Shown in pieces: positions 44,293 to 52,269 of a DNA stretch of 64,000 nt (position 1 is its first letter; each line of letters begins with the position of its first letter). Under the pieces are notes generated by a model. It saw only the letters and a program-made list of their open reading frames with translations, was not told the DNA's origin and searched no databases. The position numbers and the translations under genes are program-made. The stretch is from Unio delphinus (Eukaryota; Mollusca; Bivalvia; Unionida; Unionidae): NCBI GenBank assembly GCA_029339505.1, contig JAQISU010000179.1, positions 6,259,501-6,323,500 of the forward strand, given 5' to 3'.

Positions 44293-47200
44293 GCACTAAT
44301 AAATGCTGCTTTAGTGCAATTATGTCTGACACATTTAAATTTAAAAACTGAATATCATGAAGATTTTTTCCATTCCTTCTCATAATCATGGACTTTATTT
44401 TTTCATGCATGATCCCAATCCCCAAATTATAATTATCTCTATACTCATTATTTGTTTTCGCTTTTAAATAATATTTTTTTAAAAATTATGAAAAATTACA
44501 AGAATACATTACTGTACTTTCCAAGATATGTTCAGTCTCACCTTTGTACGAGTGATTAACTCTATCATTAAGTTAAGTTTCCTTCCTGATTATTTAAATA
44601 ATTTGTAGGCCTTGTCTTGAGATATTTTTGTAAAACAGTTTGATGAATGGTTAATGTTAACTGCCCTGTGACTTCTGCATTCTCGCTAAAGCTTTCACTT
44701 TGATTACTTGGAAAGGAGCTCTGCCCCGAGTGGCCAAGTGGTCCAAAGCGCTCTCCATTACAGATCACTGCCATCTCACCTCTGTCTGCGCGAGTTCAAG
44801 TCTCAGATTCGGCCAATGTGGGTATATGAGAAAGCTTGCCAGTAGCTTCTCGTGGGTCAGTGGTTCTTTCTGGGGGTTTTCCCGGTTTCTTCCTCCACCA
44901 TTAATACTGGACACCATATATAGCATACCGTGTGCTGAAAAACGGCATTAAACCCTACAACAACAACTGGCCCCAATGCATGTTAAATTCCATCATAAGA
45001 TGGCTGGGCATTTGTAGCTCATGAATATCAGACAAGAAATCATCAATTACTGTCAAAAGAGAACATCAAAAGGGTTTGTTGCAATTAGTTTTATTTACTT
45101 CTTGTATGCAACGAAAGGGTATTTTCTGTAATATTTTCCCAAAAGTTATTAACTTATTACACAAAAGACACATTGCCATGCACTTGTGAATACTCTCTAA
45201 TCCATAATTATTTTGGATCTATAATCTGTTTAAATTTTTTCTCATTAATCATCCCCATTTGCATTGACTGGTTTGTTTACCAATCACGGGACCTAAACTC
45301 CATGCTTCAGGAATTCAGAGTAAAACATCACAATCTGACTACAAGACAATAGATAATACCAACTGTGCATCTATCCAATCATTTGGTCTGCATTTACATA
45401 TGACCTATGACCTAGTTCAATATTCAACAGCTTTTAGCTTAGCTTATTACTGAATATACTTGAACCTATCTGCATATAAGCTGACTCCTCAACTGAATAT
45501 GTACAACTTTAAAATGTGCATAACCTGCCCATAAGCCAACCCATATTATTAAATCTTGTTACTGAAATACGACTAAATAGTATTGAAAAACATCTTAATT
45601 TTCGTTTTTAAACCATTTTAGTCAAAAACCATTAAAATGGGATAAATTTTAGTATACAAAATTCAGACCCCTTCGAGACTTATTGTTACATCTAAAAGTT
45701 TTAGTTTGGTCTGAAAAATGTTTTGGAAATGTTTAGGAGTAGTTTTTAAATTTGTGGAACACTGAGTCCTGTGGGTTCATGTTAAGTATGTGGTCTTGTC
45801 TTTGGCAATCTGTATTAACAATATACCAGTATGCTGAAAATCAACAAGAAAACTTTAAAATGTTCAAATGATAAAATCTAGCCCAAACAATGTTATTAAC
45901 TAAGTACAAATGAAACAAAATAAGAGGAAACCTTGGTTGATTAATTGAAAGAAAATCTGTCTTGCAATTCAAGGGTTACAGGTATTATACCTGCTCAGGC
46001 CAACCCGAGTCATCTCTCTTGGTGAGTCCAAGGAAATGTACATAGCTCATTTATTCTGCTTGATATAGCCAAAAATGTATTTGTTTGTTTAGTTAGGATT
46101 TTTAACTTAGTTTTAACAATGTGACAGTCATATCACTATGATGTCTGCAGTGAGGCAATTTAAAGTGATGTCTAGCACTGGGGCATCATGCCACAGACAT
46201 GAAGCATGCTGTCCCACTCAGTCACATTATCCTGACATCAGGCTGACCAGTCCTAACACTAACCTCATAATGCTGAGCGTCAAGCAAGGCAGCTGTTAGC
46301 ACCATTTCTGTAAGTCTTTGGTATGACTTGGCCAGAGATCGAACCCACAACCTCCCGCTTTCGCGGTGAATGCTCTAACCACATGGCCACTGGAGCAGTT
46401 CAAAAAAATGTATTAAAAGTGCTGTTAACAAACAAACAGAACAATACACAAAGAAAGCATTGTGACTAAACTTTGTGTTGGGACTACTTCCATCCTTCAA
46501 TCTTACCATCTGTAGGCCATTATGTTGCCATATTTCTGTTGGAAGGCAAGTTCCACTGGATTTTCAGGATCATTCAAGTTGTACAGGAGCAATGTCTTCT
46601 TCCCAATAACCACACTCACCTGCGAAAGATTAACAAATAAACATTTCATACAATCAGATTTTTGTTGTTGTTGGTACTATTGTTGTTGTTTGGGATTTAA
46701 AGATATGCTATACATGGCAGTTAGTATAACTGGTGGAGAAAGACCCTGTAAGAACCACCAACCAAATGGAAAGCTACTGGCGAGCTTTCTCACATACCCA
46801 CGTTGGCCATAACTAAAACTCATGTAGACTGAAATGGCAGTGATCAGTAAAGCTTAGCATCTTAGAGCACTTTACCCTGTCAAATCTTTTTTGATTACAA
46901 GGTTGAGGAGGCTTTGAAATTCATAGAAGGTTTTCAATGCCTAAATTCCACATAATTATCACATTGACTGGGAGAAAAGCATGTGTTGCAGATATAATAC
47001 AGAAAAACCTGCTATGAGTGACCTCTACTACAAGCAACCACATACCATGATATCTTGGTAAAATATGCATTTTGACACTGGTATGAATGACTGCATTACA
47101 AAAAACGATAAACTCCACCAACTCATACTGTTCTAAATTATATTTTTAATTTTTAAAAAAATTGGCTGGCTACCAATGTCTGATGCTATTGTCATCAATG

Positions 47201-50200
47201 CTTATAGTGCTTTAAAGTGTTTGTTGTAAACCAGATGAAAGTATATGTAGATTTTTACTAGTCTGGTTCCTTGCAGTTTCGTATGCTCCCTGCGTTGGTC
47301 TCCTCTATTCATATAGTGGTGAGTAATGCAGGATACATAAAATGTAGGGAACCAGACTAATTATTCCTGAACTAAGCATTCTTCCTCGCCTTGTTGGAGA
47401 ACTGAGCATCCCAATCAACAACCATCACAAGAACAGACAGACACCGCTGACCTATATATAATCAATTGTTACAACAACCACTTGATTAGCAACGACTGTT
47501 CTGATAAAAAACAAACAGAAGAGTCGGGGGTGAATAAAGTCATTGTCAATTAAACCAACAAGAGAGAATCGTCTGTGGAATTCGGTTGGTAATGTTCAAG
47601 ACTTGTGATGTTTCTTGTTTTTCCCCCGATATTAGGAGATTACATCCCAATCACAAAGCTGTCATCTATTCAAGTTGGTATGACCGAGTTACACACTTTG
47701 CTTACAGAGTTAATCCCTGTATGTCATCTTTAAATGAAGCCGTTGACTATTTTCTTTGAGTAAAATGGTTCTGTTTCTGGATGAGATAATTGTTTCTTTT
47801 TATTTTATTAATTGTTATATATGCAATGCACATGTAACAGATTTTTCATATTTTCCCACAGCACAGTCAAAATATTTTTTATGTTCGATATTACAACTGA
47901 GTACTAATAATATTAACACCTACAACCTTAATAACAAAGGATGAACCTCCAACTAAAAAGAGACAATTTTAAGACTGGAGAAAATAATTATTGTAACTGA
48001 AAGAAGTGAAAAAGAGCAGACCAGTCGCAAAAAGGTGGTTTAAATGTCAGTAAAACAAATTTAGGTTGTTTTAAATGAAAAAGTGTAATTCAGAAACAAT
48101 TTTATATGCTAAAATATGTGATCTTTAAATGTAAATGTGATTTCATGTATAATTATGGACATATATCTTTATTGCTACATAATTTTAATTTTAAATGAAT
48201 GCATACAATATTGTAGCAAGAACTATTAATAAAGAATAAAATATATGTCCTGTGATTGAAGTTATTTTTCTTGAAATTGTTCTAAAACTGGACTTTGGAA
48301 AATGGTCTTTTTGTACAAACCTGCTATGAGAGACCCCTTTTTGTTGGCAGAATAGGTGGTTTCTCATAACAGGTATTACTGTAATAACCAGGACCTTACG
48401 AGCATGAGAAATATTATGTTTCATTTAAAAACAACAAGATTCAAATCCATGCAGACAGACGTTCTGGGATTAATGCCATTTGTTTTAGCAGATGGTAGGC
48501 CATATAGAGCAATCAGTATATCTGGTGGAGATAGAATACGTAAAACCCAAGGAAGAACCACCTACCAACTGACAATCTTTCTCACATACCCACATTAGCC
48601 AAGCCCAAAAAATCCAACCCACATGGACAAAGGTGAGATGTTAGTAATCTGTAACGGTGAGCACCTTAGACCACTCAGCTATCTGTGGCCCCAATCTGCT
48701 TTATAATTTATGTATAGTAATAGCAACTCCAATAACAAACAAATAATTATATTGTAGAAAGATATTCAAATGCAAAAACTGTTTAAAGTCCTTGCCAGTT
48801 TAAAACGATGAAGTTCTGGAGAAATAATTCAAATGTCATTCTCATACCCTGAGTGGAATATACTATCATTTGATTAGCACAGGATTTTTTTGTTTTTCAT
48901 TGCTCAGACATCAGAAAGAGTATTTTATATTTGTTTTCCTATATTCCAAATTGTTTCAAAGTGACAAAGTTGGTGAATGACCCAAGTTGACCACACAGTG
49001 TGTACATAGGTCTCGTCTTATCATACTTGTTTAAGATATCTATCACATTTATAAGACATATGATATTTATCAGACTTGTTTAAGACATTTATCACATTAA
49101 CCAGACTTGTTTAAGACATTTATCACATTGACCAGACTTGTTTAAGACATTTATCACTTTAACCAGACTTGTTAAAGATATTTATCATATTTATCAGACT
49201 TGTTTAATATATTTACCAGACTTGTTTAAGATATTTACCAGACTTATTAAAGATATTTATCATATTTACCAGACCTGTTTAAGATATTTATCAGACTTGT
49301 TTGAGATATTTATATTTACCAGACCTCTTTAAGATATTTACCAGACTAGTTCAAGATATTTATCACATTTGTTTAAGACATGAATCAAATTTACCAGACT
49401 TGTTTATGACATTTATCAAAAATTTACCAGACTTGTTTAAGACATTTATCAAATTTACCAGACTTGCTTAAGACATTTATCAAATTAACAAACTTATTAA
49501 AGACATTTATCAAATTTACCGGACTTGTTAAAGACATTTATCAAATTTACCAGACTTGTTAAAGACATTTATCAAATTTACCAGACTTGTTTATGACATT
49601 TATCATACTTGTTTAAAATATTTATCAGAACTGTGTAACATATTTATCAGAAAACACAATTAATTTGTAAAAATACATGTACCTGCCTGAAAATATCAAA
49701 CTTGATCTGATGATTTAACAATTAATATACACATATAACTTACTGTATTCTCTCCAATCTGACTTCTTTCATCACCCTTCATCTCTGAAAACTGAATATC
49801 ACCTGGCTCTGCCCTTAGAGATGTTTGCCGAACAGTGTCCCCTTCATTGTTACTGATTGTGATGGTTTTGTCTTCACTACCCAGAGCAAGCAGATTTTCT
49901 TTGCTCCAGGCACCACAGGTTATCTTTTTTGTATGCTTTCCAAGAATTGGGATTTTCCTGCGAGTAACAAATTATCACTGCCATAAGAATGGAACTCAAT
50001 GACATATTCAGATTTTTTTTATGAAAAGTAATTTCTTTTCTTTTGTATTCTAAATTGCATAAAATTATAACAAACATGTTTAAATCTGTATCACATTTTC
50101 TGCTTTTAAAAACTGAGTTATACATATGATTTTATGCTTCAGTACAGTGTAGACTATAAAAGGGAAGACAACTTTTACATGTACATCCTTTGGTTGTTTT

Positions 50201-50646
50201 AAATGCACAAATCAGACTTACACATATAGAACTACAGATCTGATCTGTCTACAAATGTTTCCTACCAGTTCCAGTGAGATTTTATGGACAAGAGATGTAC
50301 TCAAAGAGACCATATAGAAATACAGGTGCAAGGCAAATGGTCTATGACAAACCATTTGCCCTTAGTTACATTTTAAATGCCGCACAACATCCATAGAATT
50401 GCAATACCCATGCTATCAAAATCATTATTATATGGAACACTAACTATTTAATTGAGCAATATTTTAAATTTACAGAAGAAAAGTATGGAAACTGAGGCAA
50501 TATTTACAGAAACAGCATCTTTTGCACTGCTCACATTGATGGGAAACTAGTAGAATTATTAGTGCAAAGCTGCATAAGCTACATTCATCCAGTTATTATA
50601 AAAGTTATCCCTGCCTGTTCACCTTGATCCATCTATAAATTAGTAA

Positions 50647-50713
<67 letters not shown>

Positions 50714-50898
50714 AAATAACTTTAATGTTCTTTTTTTATCATTGAAACTTATTCTGAATACAGACTCATACTGATTTAAATCTATTAAGCCTTCATTACT
50801 TGGAGGTTTGATGATTGTAAATCAACAGGTTTCCTTTTACTGTCCCCACTGCCAGGTAAGGACCATTTCTAGCCCAAAGAAGAAATGACAGCGTGTCC
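2031..50898 (-). CDS. WDR19: WDR19 / IFT144, intraflagellar transport protein, partial gene (13 internal exons)
   Basis: This is the host gene that fills most of the window. Thirteen exons on the minus strand splice with GT/AG borders and compatible phases into 553 uninterrupted codons. The product matches the WD40 half of WDR19/IFT144, a core subunit of the IFT-A complex that drives retrograde transport and membrane-protein entry in cilia. Diagnostic stretches include [54 protein letters not shown] and [21 protein letters not shown]. The exons cover the end of the first beta-propeller and nearly all of the second. The N-terminal ~90-110 residues and the C-terminal TPR and zinc-finger part are absent and should lie outside the window. 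No stop or frameshift is seen, so the gene looks functional. Introns range from about 250 bp to 14.5 kb. Confidence 0.95.
2204..4685. other. WDR19 intron L/M
   Basis: It contains a SINE (3096-3338, minus) and otherwise AT-rich sequence. Two short GTCATATCTGATT-containing copies (~4480 and ~4520) are near duplicates. No gene is seen. Confidence 0.6.
3096..3338 (-). mobile_element. tRNA-derived SINE, family A
   Basis: In reverse complement it begins with a tRNA-Leu/Ser-like head (GGCCCCGAGTATCCAAGTGG, then GGGTTCAAGTCTCAG as box B) and runs to a conserved tail ending GGCGTTAAACCCTACAATAAC. Five more copies occur in this window. Confidence 0.85.
4686..4752 (-). CDS. WDR19: WDR19 exon L
   Basis: 67 bp with acceptor TTTTGCAG and donor GTATGT. 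It encodes [20 protein letters not shown] and ends one base into a Gly codon completed by exon M. A 14.5-kb intron separates it from exon K. Confidence 0.93.
6601..6785. repeat. ~61-bp tandem repeat, 3 copies
   Basis: The unit contains TTATCATGCTCAGGAAATG, TGCTTTTCCAAGGACATAC and TGAGGCTTAAGG; the three copies differ by a few bases. Confidence 0.9.
7087..7863. repeat. 41-bp minisatellite, about 19 copies
   Basis: The unit reads AATTACATTATCTTACAATA followed by TCATATTCATTTGGTCAGTTT. Variants (TGATCATATT, AAATCATATT) recur in a patterned way, suggesting duplication of multi-unit blocks. Confidence 0.97.
8141..8474 (-). mobile_element. tRNA-derived SINE, family B
   Basis: In reverse complement the head reads GACCGCTCCATTGGCCTAG, TGGTTAGAGCATCC and GTGGGTTCGATCC, with recognisable pol III box A and box B. 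The body contains GTGTCAGGATAATGTGACTG and the copy ends near GTTATAGCTACATTAAAAA. Other copies lie at 9186, 34832, 37271 and 46091. Confidence 0.85.
9186..9410 (-). mobile_element. SINE family B, 3'-truncated copy
   Basis: It shares CATTATCCTGACACCAG, CTAACCTCTTAATGC and a decayed tRNA-like head (CGCTAGGCCACCACAGTGG) with the copy at 8141-8474. The tail half is missing. Confidence 0.75.
9822..11185. repeat. 44- to 47-bp minisatellite, about 29 copies, two subtypes
   Basis: The first part (to about 10,070) alternates CATTCCAAGTTAACTGAATTA with CATTCCAAGTTTAATTACTTA variants. The rest uses CATGCCACTTTCAATGAGTT, AGAACATGAAATACTGTGG and ATTCA. The subtype change and higher-order periodicity show block duplications. 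Confidence 0.95.
12833..13036. repeat. duplicated (TA)n microsatellites
   Basis: Two long (TA)n tracts (about 12872-12943 and 12985-13036) are each preceded by the same ~40-bp sequence (GGTTGTTATAAACAGATACA, then CTATATAAGTTGATAGAATA). The flank and the tract were duplicated together. Confidence 0.9.
13226..14103. mobile_element. non-autonomous hAT derivative (878 bp)
   Basis: The ends are CATACATGCCAACC and GGTTGGCATGTATG, inverted copies of each other, flanked by a 6-bp target duplication AAACTA (13220-13225 and 14104-14109). The subterminal sequence matches the transposase-bearing element at 35066-37264, including the GGAACGCTGTATTGTGTAAT part of the N-terminal coding region, so it is an internal-deletion derivative of that family. 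Confidence 0.88.
14637..16120 (-). mobile_element. degenerate non-LTR retrotransposon (CR1/L2-like), 3' part of ORF2
   Basis: Minus-strand reverse transcriptase fragments include [17 protein letters not shown] (RT motif A region), [17 protein letters not shown] (RT motif 4) and a C-terminal part with [27 protein letters not shown] and [13 protein letters not shown]. The frame breaks exactly at the catalytic motif: after QLY the Asp-Asp pair is out of frame by a small deletion, so it is dead. The minus-strand 3' end abuts an (ATT)n tract (14637-14675), the usual tail form for such elements. Confidence 0.85.
17230..18110. repeat. highly degenerate ~40- to 60-bp tandem repeat interrupted by a LINE remnant
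   Basis: Recurring pieces are CAGAGCATAATGTGCTGGC, AAATCAGGGCCATTCTG and TTTATTC. About ten diverged copies lie on both sides of the LINE tail at 17596-17840, so the LINE inserted into an existing array. Confidence 0.7.
17596..17840 (-). mobile_element. LINE 3'-end remnant with (ATT)n tail
   Basis: On the minus strand [18 protein letters not shown] matches the usual extreme C-terminus of CR1/L2-type ORF2 proteins. It is followed by CCTCTTTAAATAAAGTCATT and an (ATT)n tract (17598-17653 on plus). It is 5'-truncated and only the tail remains. Confidence 0.75.
18110..19283. repeat. degenerate ~60-bp tandem array ending at the exon K splice donor
   Basis: Diverged copies of ACAAGGATGCCTATGTCTTG, CACTGTGCCAGCTAGACAA and TTATGG recur about 18 times, interrupted by a SINE at 18171-18400. 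On the minus strand several copies contain GTAAGACATAGGCATCC-like sequence, the same string that forms the donor of exon K (19283). Confidence 0.75.
18171..18400 (+). mobile_element. SINE family A
   Basis: It starts at the tRNA-like head AAGTAGTCTAAAGCACTCTCC with box B GGGTTCGAGTCTAAG, and ends in GGCTTTAAACCCAACAACAAC. The 5' end of the head is lost. Confidence 0.82.
19284..19364 (-). CDS. WDR19: WDR19 exon K
   Basis: 81 bp (27 codons) with acceptor CTTTCAG and donor GTAAGA. It encodes [20 protein letters not shown], then EMWALDR. The exon was found by looking for the missing phase-0 piece between exons J and L. Its donor directly abuts a long degenerate tandem array. Confidence 0.9.
20500..21200. 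repeat. ancient ~160-bp tandem repeat, about 4 diverged copies
   Basis: Each copy carries a variant of AAAATGGCAGCTCAAGTGGCC, then GACTGGTACTCTTTTCATTT and AGGACCAAAC. The same diverged unit recurs at about 38190-38580. Confidence 0.65.
21677..21901 (-). mobile_element. SINE family A
   Basis: In reverse complement the head reads GGGTCCCTAGCTGGCCAAG, TGGTCTGAGCCGCTC and GGGTTTGAATCCCAG, with the tail CTGAAAAATTTCACTAAACCC. It is more diverged than the other copies. Confidence 0.8.
22432..22581 (-). CDS. WDR19: WDR19 exon J
   Basis: 150 bp (50 codons) with acceptor CATTTTTAG and donor GTAAGT. It encodes [18 protein letters not shown], then [20 protein letters not shown]. It is one of the clearest family matches in the window. 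Confidence 0.96.
22582..23718. other. WDR19 intron I/J
   Basis: AT-rich intron with short palindromic AATATTAATTATTAATATT runs near 23270-23320 and A-rich tracts near 23370. No gene or mobile element is recognised. Confidence 0.6.
23719..23844 (-). CDS. WDR19: WDR19 exon I
   Basis: 126 bp (42 codons, phase 0 at both ends) with acceptor TGTCATAG and donor GTAAGT. It encodes [19 protein letters not shown], then [17 protein letters not shown]. Confidence 0.93.
24147..24599. mobile_element. 453-bp repeat, left copy (MITE-like or LTR-like)
   Basis: Its ends are imperfect inverted repeats: GGAATCAGACCACAATTAAT on the left and ATTAATTGTGGTCTATGTCC on the right (17 of 20 positions pair). A second copy of exactly 453 bp lies at 27315 in the same orientation with only scattered differences. 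No coding capacity is seen. Confidence 0.85.
24600..27314. other. non-coding body between the paired 453-bp repeats
   Basis: About 2.7 kb without coding signal. It includes an old duplication of ~350 bp (around 25500 and 25855; CCCACATGAACAAATATTC, TGTACCTACAGTGAATCTG). It would be the internal region if the flanking repeats are LTRs. Confidence 0.5.
27315..27767. mobile_element. 453-bp repeat, right copy
   Basis: The same 453-bp sequence as 24147-24599, in direct orientation with the same imperfect terminal inversions. It is followed immediately by ATAT, and ATAT also precedes the left copy, so the whole 24147-27767 block is flanked by a 4-bp direct repeat. Confidence 0.85.
28501..29190 (-). 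mobile_element. degenerate non-LTR retrotransposon, C-terminal RT part
   Basis: Minus-strand fragments include [20 protein letters not shown] (downstream of the RT catalytic motif) and [16 protein letters not shown], then [20 protein letters not shown], the typical end of such ORF2 proteins. It is split over shifted frames. The 3' side ends in a short ATC repeat (28501-28518). Confidence 0.8.
29349..29402. repeat. (TA)n microsatellite
   Basis: About 27 uninterrupted TA units. Confidence 0.98.
30047..30153 (-). CDS. WDR19: WDR19 exon H
   Basis: 107 bp with acceptor ATTTCAG and donor GTTAGT. It encodes [19 protein letters not shown], then [16 protein letters not shown]. Confidence 0.94.
30979..31063. 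repeat. (TC)n followed by (TA)n microsatellite
   Basis: A TC tract (30979-31024) runs directly into a TA tract (31025-31063). Confidence 0.97.
32456..32648. repeat. 95-bp tandem duplication
   Basis: Two nearly identical copies of GTGTACTTGTTGTATTTTGA, CCCCACTGTG and GTTATCAAGGGAGAGGTG, ending CACAGCAAAA. Only about three substitutions separate them, so it is recent. Confidence 0.93.
32911..32951. repeat. (CA)n microsatellite
   Basis: About 20 CA units with one AA interruption. Confidence 0.97.
34187..34505. repeat. 159-bp tandem duplication
   Basis: Two nearly identical copies beginning CTGTAATGACCGTCACCC and ending CACCTCTCTAGCCCTTA. They differ by a handful of bases and one A in an A-run. 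Confidence 0.93.
34832..35059 (+). mobile_element. SINE family B, interrupted by the hAT insertion
   Basis: The tRNA-like head GTTCTGGTGGCCCAAGTGA and box B TGGGTTCAAACCC lead into the family-B body (GGCCTGGTGTCTGGATAATG). It stops at the hAT target site just short of the usual SINE tail. Confidence 0.8.
35066..37264 (-). mobile_element. hAT-superfamily DNA transposon with 6-bp target duplication
   Basis: A 2,199-bp element with inverted ends CATACATGCCAACC and GGTTGGCATGTATG, flanked by the direct repeat ATGTAT (35060-35065 and 37265-37270). Subterminal AAAGCGTAAT/GTAATCC motifs recur near both ends. It carries one transposase gene on the minus strand. A 6-bp duplication separates it from the usual 8-bp hAT elements. 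Confidence 0.88.
35215..36537 (-). CDS. hAT-like transposase, internally shortened
   Basis: A 440-residue single-exon protein. It opens with a zinc-finger-like segment (C17, C20, then H37 in KHMKTRKY), followed by the RNase H-like catalytic core: SIAIDGSCD around D147, AADNASVM around D215, and [15 protein letters not shown] at about 242-256, typical of this transposase group. The C-terminus (about 365-405, [20 protein letters not shown], then ERLFSVV) is the hAT dimerisation region. Roughly between residues 297 and 345 the stretch that normally contains the conserved Arg-Trp region is missing, so the protein looks internally deleted and is probably inactive even though its frame is open. Its host is the transposon with 6-bp target duplications around it. 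Confidence 0.85.
   Translation of the reverse strand: MNGIIQRSILGQHHAHCRLCGNDFSIGHGGKFDVEKHMKTRKYIELARLTNSNTKVTSYLQQSSSADLNTINAEVLFTEFLIEHGLPLAVADHVGPLFKRMFPDSKIAEKYACARTKSSHIVRCLAEDTSLKITEAMKIGPFSIAIDGSCDYDDKKLYPVCVRYFDSEKGKFMSVLLSLPELTVDSTGQNIFDLLDNVLKKHDIRWQNCMGFAADNASVMTGIHKGVASYILKMSPSVFITGCPCHLMHLAAGKAADKLEVDIGHLLIDICDYMLHKFPYGDELLLNASVAYVNERQSKSFKSVRFFVKRYPFLLPPLSHLDHLEEEFLKYQVGILPDNILNADRVDVQWHLISQLKDSITGRNKFPLLCQVMKGILVLYHSNADCERLFSVVNKNKTEFRSRLSNPVLSASAGTTCFEMQHDNLLLSKAKSATYEHLNH
37271..37583 (-). mobile_element. SINE family B
   Basis: In reverse complement it begins CAGACTGCTCAGTTGGCCAAG with box B GGGTTCGAACCGTGG. The tail reaches the right border of the hAT element. Confidence 0.82.
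37831..37868. repeat. (GA)n microsatellite
   Basis: About 19 GA units. Confidence 0.97.
38844..38958 (-). CDS. WDR19: WDR19 exon G
   Basis: 115 bp with acceptor ACTTCAG and donor GTATGA. It encodes [14 protein letters not shown] and [20 protein letters not shown], the opening of the second propeller. Confidence 0.95.
38959..41854. other. WDR19 intron F/G
   Basis: It contains a 25-bp tandem repeat (39047-39150) and otherwise AT-rich sequence with C/G patches near 40120-40170. No gene is seen. Confidence 0.6.
39047..39150. repeat. 25-bp tandem repeat, 4 copies
   Basis: The unit is GTCTGTATGGTACATTAACA then GGTAT; copies differ by one or two bases. Confidence 0.93.
41855..42095 (-). CDS. WDR19: WDR19 exon F
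   Basis: 241 bp with acceptor TTTCTACAG and donor GTACAT. It encodes [33 protein letters not shown] and [11 protein letters not shown], one of the most conserved parts of the gene. It ends the first propeller and begins the linker to the second. Confidence 0.96.
42096..42547. other. WDR19 intron E/F
   Basis: Plain AT-rich intron; no repeat or gene is seen. Confidence 0.6.
42548..42639 (-). CDS. WDR19: WDR19 exon E
   Basis: 92 bp with acceptor TTTTTCAG and donor GTAAAT. It encodes [12 protein letters not shown], then [18 protein letters not shown]. It ends two bases into a Cys codon completed by exon F. Confidence 0.95.
42891..42972 (-). CDS. WDR19: WDR19 exon D
   Basis: 82 bp with acceptor AACATCAG and donor GTAAGG. 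It encodes [20 protein letters not shown] followed by HMKEIGQ, a typical propeller blade of this protein. Confidence 0.95.
44224..44287. repeat. (TC)n microsatellite
   Basis: About 32 uninterrupted TC units. Confidence 0.98.
44723..44968 (+). mobile_element. SINE family A, best-preserved copy
   Basis: The head GCCCCGAGTGGCCAAGTGG, then TCCAAAGCGCTCTCC and box B CGAGTTCAAGTCTCAG, gives a clear tRNA-Ser/Leu-type start. The body contains GAGAAAGCTTGCCAGTAGC and the tail ends GGCATTAAACCCTACAACAA. It is the best reference for the other five copies. Confidence 0.9.
46091..46400 (-). mobile_element. SINE family B
   Basis: In reverse complement the head reads CTGCTCCAGTGGCCATGTGG with TGGGTTCGATCTCTGG as box B, and the body contains GATAATGTGACTGAGTGGG. 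Confidence 0.85.
46507..46619 (-). CDS. WDR19: WDR19 exon C
   Basis: 113 bp with acceptor TTTCGCAG and donor GTAAGA. It encodes [18 protein letters not shown] and [12 protein letters not shown], and ends two bases into a Trp codon completed by exon D. Confidence 0.95.
46661..46880 (-). mobile_element. SINE family A, diverged copy
   Basis: TGTTGTTGTT tail complement at the left, GCGAGCTTTCTCACATACCC in the body, and a decayed head (AGAGCACTTTACCCTG) at the right. Confidence 0.72.
48460..48692 (-). mobile_element. SINE family A, diverged copy
   Basis: The right end GGTGAGCACCTTAGACCACT, then CAGCTATCTGTGGCCCC, is the complement of the tRNA-like head. The body has TTTCTCACATACCCACATTA. Confidence 0.75.
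49020..49655. repeat. ~25- to 32-bp degenerate minisatellite, about 22 copies
   Basis: The unit is built from CAGACTTGTTTAAGACATTT and ATCA(AATTTAC), with shorter units where the second part is lost. Confidence 0.92.
49744..49957 (-). CDS. WDR19: WDR19 exon B
   Basis: 214 bp with acceptor CTCGCAG and donor GTAAGT. It encodes [18 protein letters not shown], then [15 protein letters not shown] and [14 protein letters not shown], a WD40 blade of the first propeller. The phase joins exon A through a split Lys codon. Confidence 0.95.
49958..50799. other. WDR19 intron A/B
   Basis: Contains a (TA)n tract (50650-50711). Otherwise featureless AT-rich intron. Confidence 0.6.
50650..50711. repeat. (TA)n microsatellite
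   Basis: About 31 uninterrupted TA units. Confidence 0.98.
50800..50898 (-). CDS. WDR19: WDR19 exon A (most upstream exon seen)
   Basis: Ninety-nine bp between an acceptor (TTTCATTGCAG) and the donor GTAATG. It reads [12 protein letters not shown] then [15 protein letters not shown], a WD40 blade of the first propeller. It starts in phase 1, so at least one more coding exon must lie upstream, but none was found between here and the window end. Confidence 0.93.
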
Positions 50899-52269
50899 CT
50901 GCAATGAAATTATGACATCATTTTAATTTTACTAAAAACGAATTATGCCAAAAAAATATAAATTCTCTACCCCTGAACACAATTATACAGTGATGAAAAC
51001 ATGCAATCAAAGATTTTCTGACAGTGGTATAAGTATCAGGGCCAGAACCAATTATTTTTTGTAAAATGACTGATCAATTGGGAATAACAAATTTCACAAC
51101 TGCTAAAATTAGAATGTCTGTACAATTTTAAAATATTTTACATTTATTGGGGCTCTGATTATGTTGGGATTAAACAGTTTTCCACCCCAGAGGCCCCATT
51201 CCCAAATCACTCGGCAGATATATATTTTCCCTGAGGACCCATTCCAAAAAATTCACTGGACAGATACACATTTTCTGAGGACCCATTCCAAAATCCCTGG
51301 GCAGATACACATTTTCCCTGAGGACCATTCCAAATTCACTGGGCAGGTACAAATGTTCCCTGAGGACCCATTCCAAAATCACTGGGCAAATACAAATTTT
51401 CCTTGAGAACCCATTCCAAAAAACTCTTTAAGCAAATAGTATATTTACTACAGTACCGTAAGAAGCCTCAAAATGTACATTTAAATAAATGGAGCCCCAA
51501 TATATCGAAAATATTTTTACACTTGCGATAATAAATACATTGAACAATCTATGTATTTAACTGCATAGTGCCTGTGATATCTTGTGAACGCAGTTCATGA
51601 ATTATATTGTACATAATGTGAATACTGTATATTTTAATATATCTCAATATGTGTGCAATTTTTTGTGATTTTGAATTTTTACAAAGCTTTAACAATTATT
51701 GTAGCCCATAAAAAAATTATAGATTTTATTGTTTTATGCCTGGAATGACACATATCTCATAAATTTGTTTCTTTTCATGGGTATCGATTTTCATGCTTTG
51801 GCAGAAAAATTACATTTTATTTGCTATTTAAATTGATGAATTTGAGAAAGTTCTTTTGTTTCTCCTTTGAATACGTTCCCCAATCACATTACTTTAGGGA
51901 TATTAGCCTGCTACCTCGCGAATCCAGCCCTACCAAAAGACGAAAATTCGTCTTTCCTGTCTATGTCATATAGACAAAGGGCAATAACTCTTGCCCATTA
52001 CCTCCCCTTGCCGCCCGTTAGGTGTCGCTTCTTTAGTTTTTTAGCTTCGCTTACGCGAAAACACGTACAATTAGACCTCCAATGAATCCAAGCCATCTTA
52101 GTGTAAATTCTGACCATCCGAAGTTAAATTTGGAATTACTGTGTTGGATAATCATTCCTCTACAGGTCGTATATATTATTTTACAATATTTTCCAATTTG
52201 AGTGACTTTGTCACCTTTTCTAGACTTCGGACCAGGTTGCAACGTGGCCAAAGCATGTAATACATGTAG
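50899..52269. other. region upstream of WDR19 exon A
   Basis: A 42-bp repeat array lies at 51207-51425. From about 51880 the sequence becomes richer in CG dinucleotides. No upstream WDR19 exon was recognised on the minus strand. This is the transition from ordinary intron to the repeat- and virus-rich part of the window. Confidence 0.55.
51207..51425. repeat. ~42-bp tandem repeat, about 5 copies
   Basis: The unit contains CCATTCCAAAATCACTGGGC, AGATACACATTTTCC and CTGAGGAC. It is open in several frames only because of the repeat, with no sign of a gene. Confidence 0.9.

Larger units (their letters stand above)
42973..46506. other. WDR19 intron C/D
   Basis: It holds a (TC)n tract (44224-44287), a SINE-A (44723-44968) and a SINE-B (46091-46400). 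No gene is seen. Confidence 0.6.
46620..49743. other. WDR19 intron B/C
   Basis: Contains two SINE-A copies (46661-46880, 48460-48692) and a ~27-bp degenerate tandem array (49020-49655). No gene is seen. Confidence 0.6.
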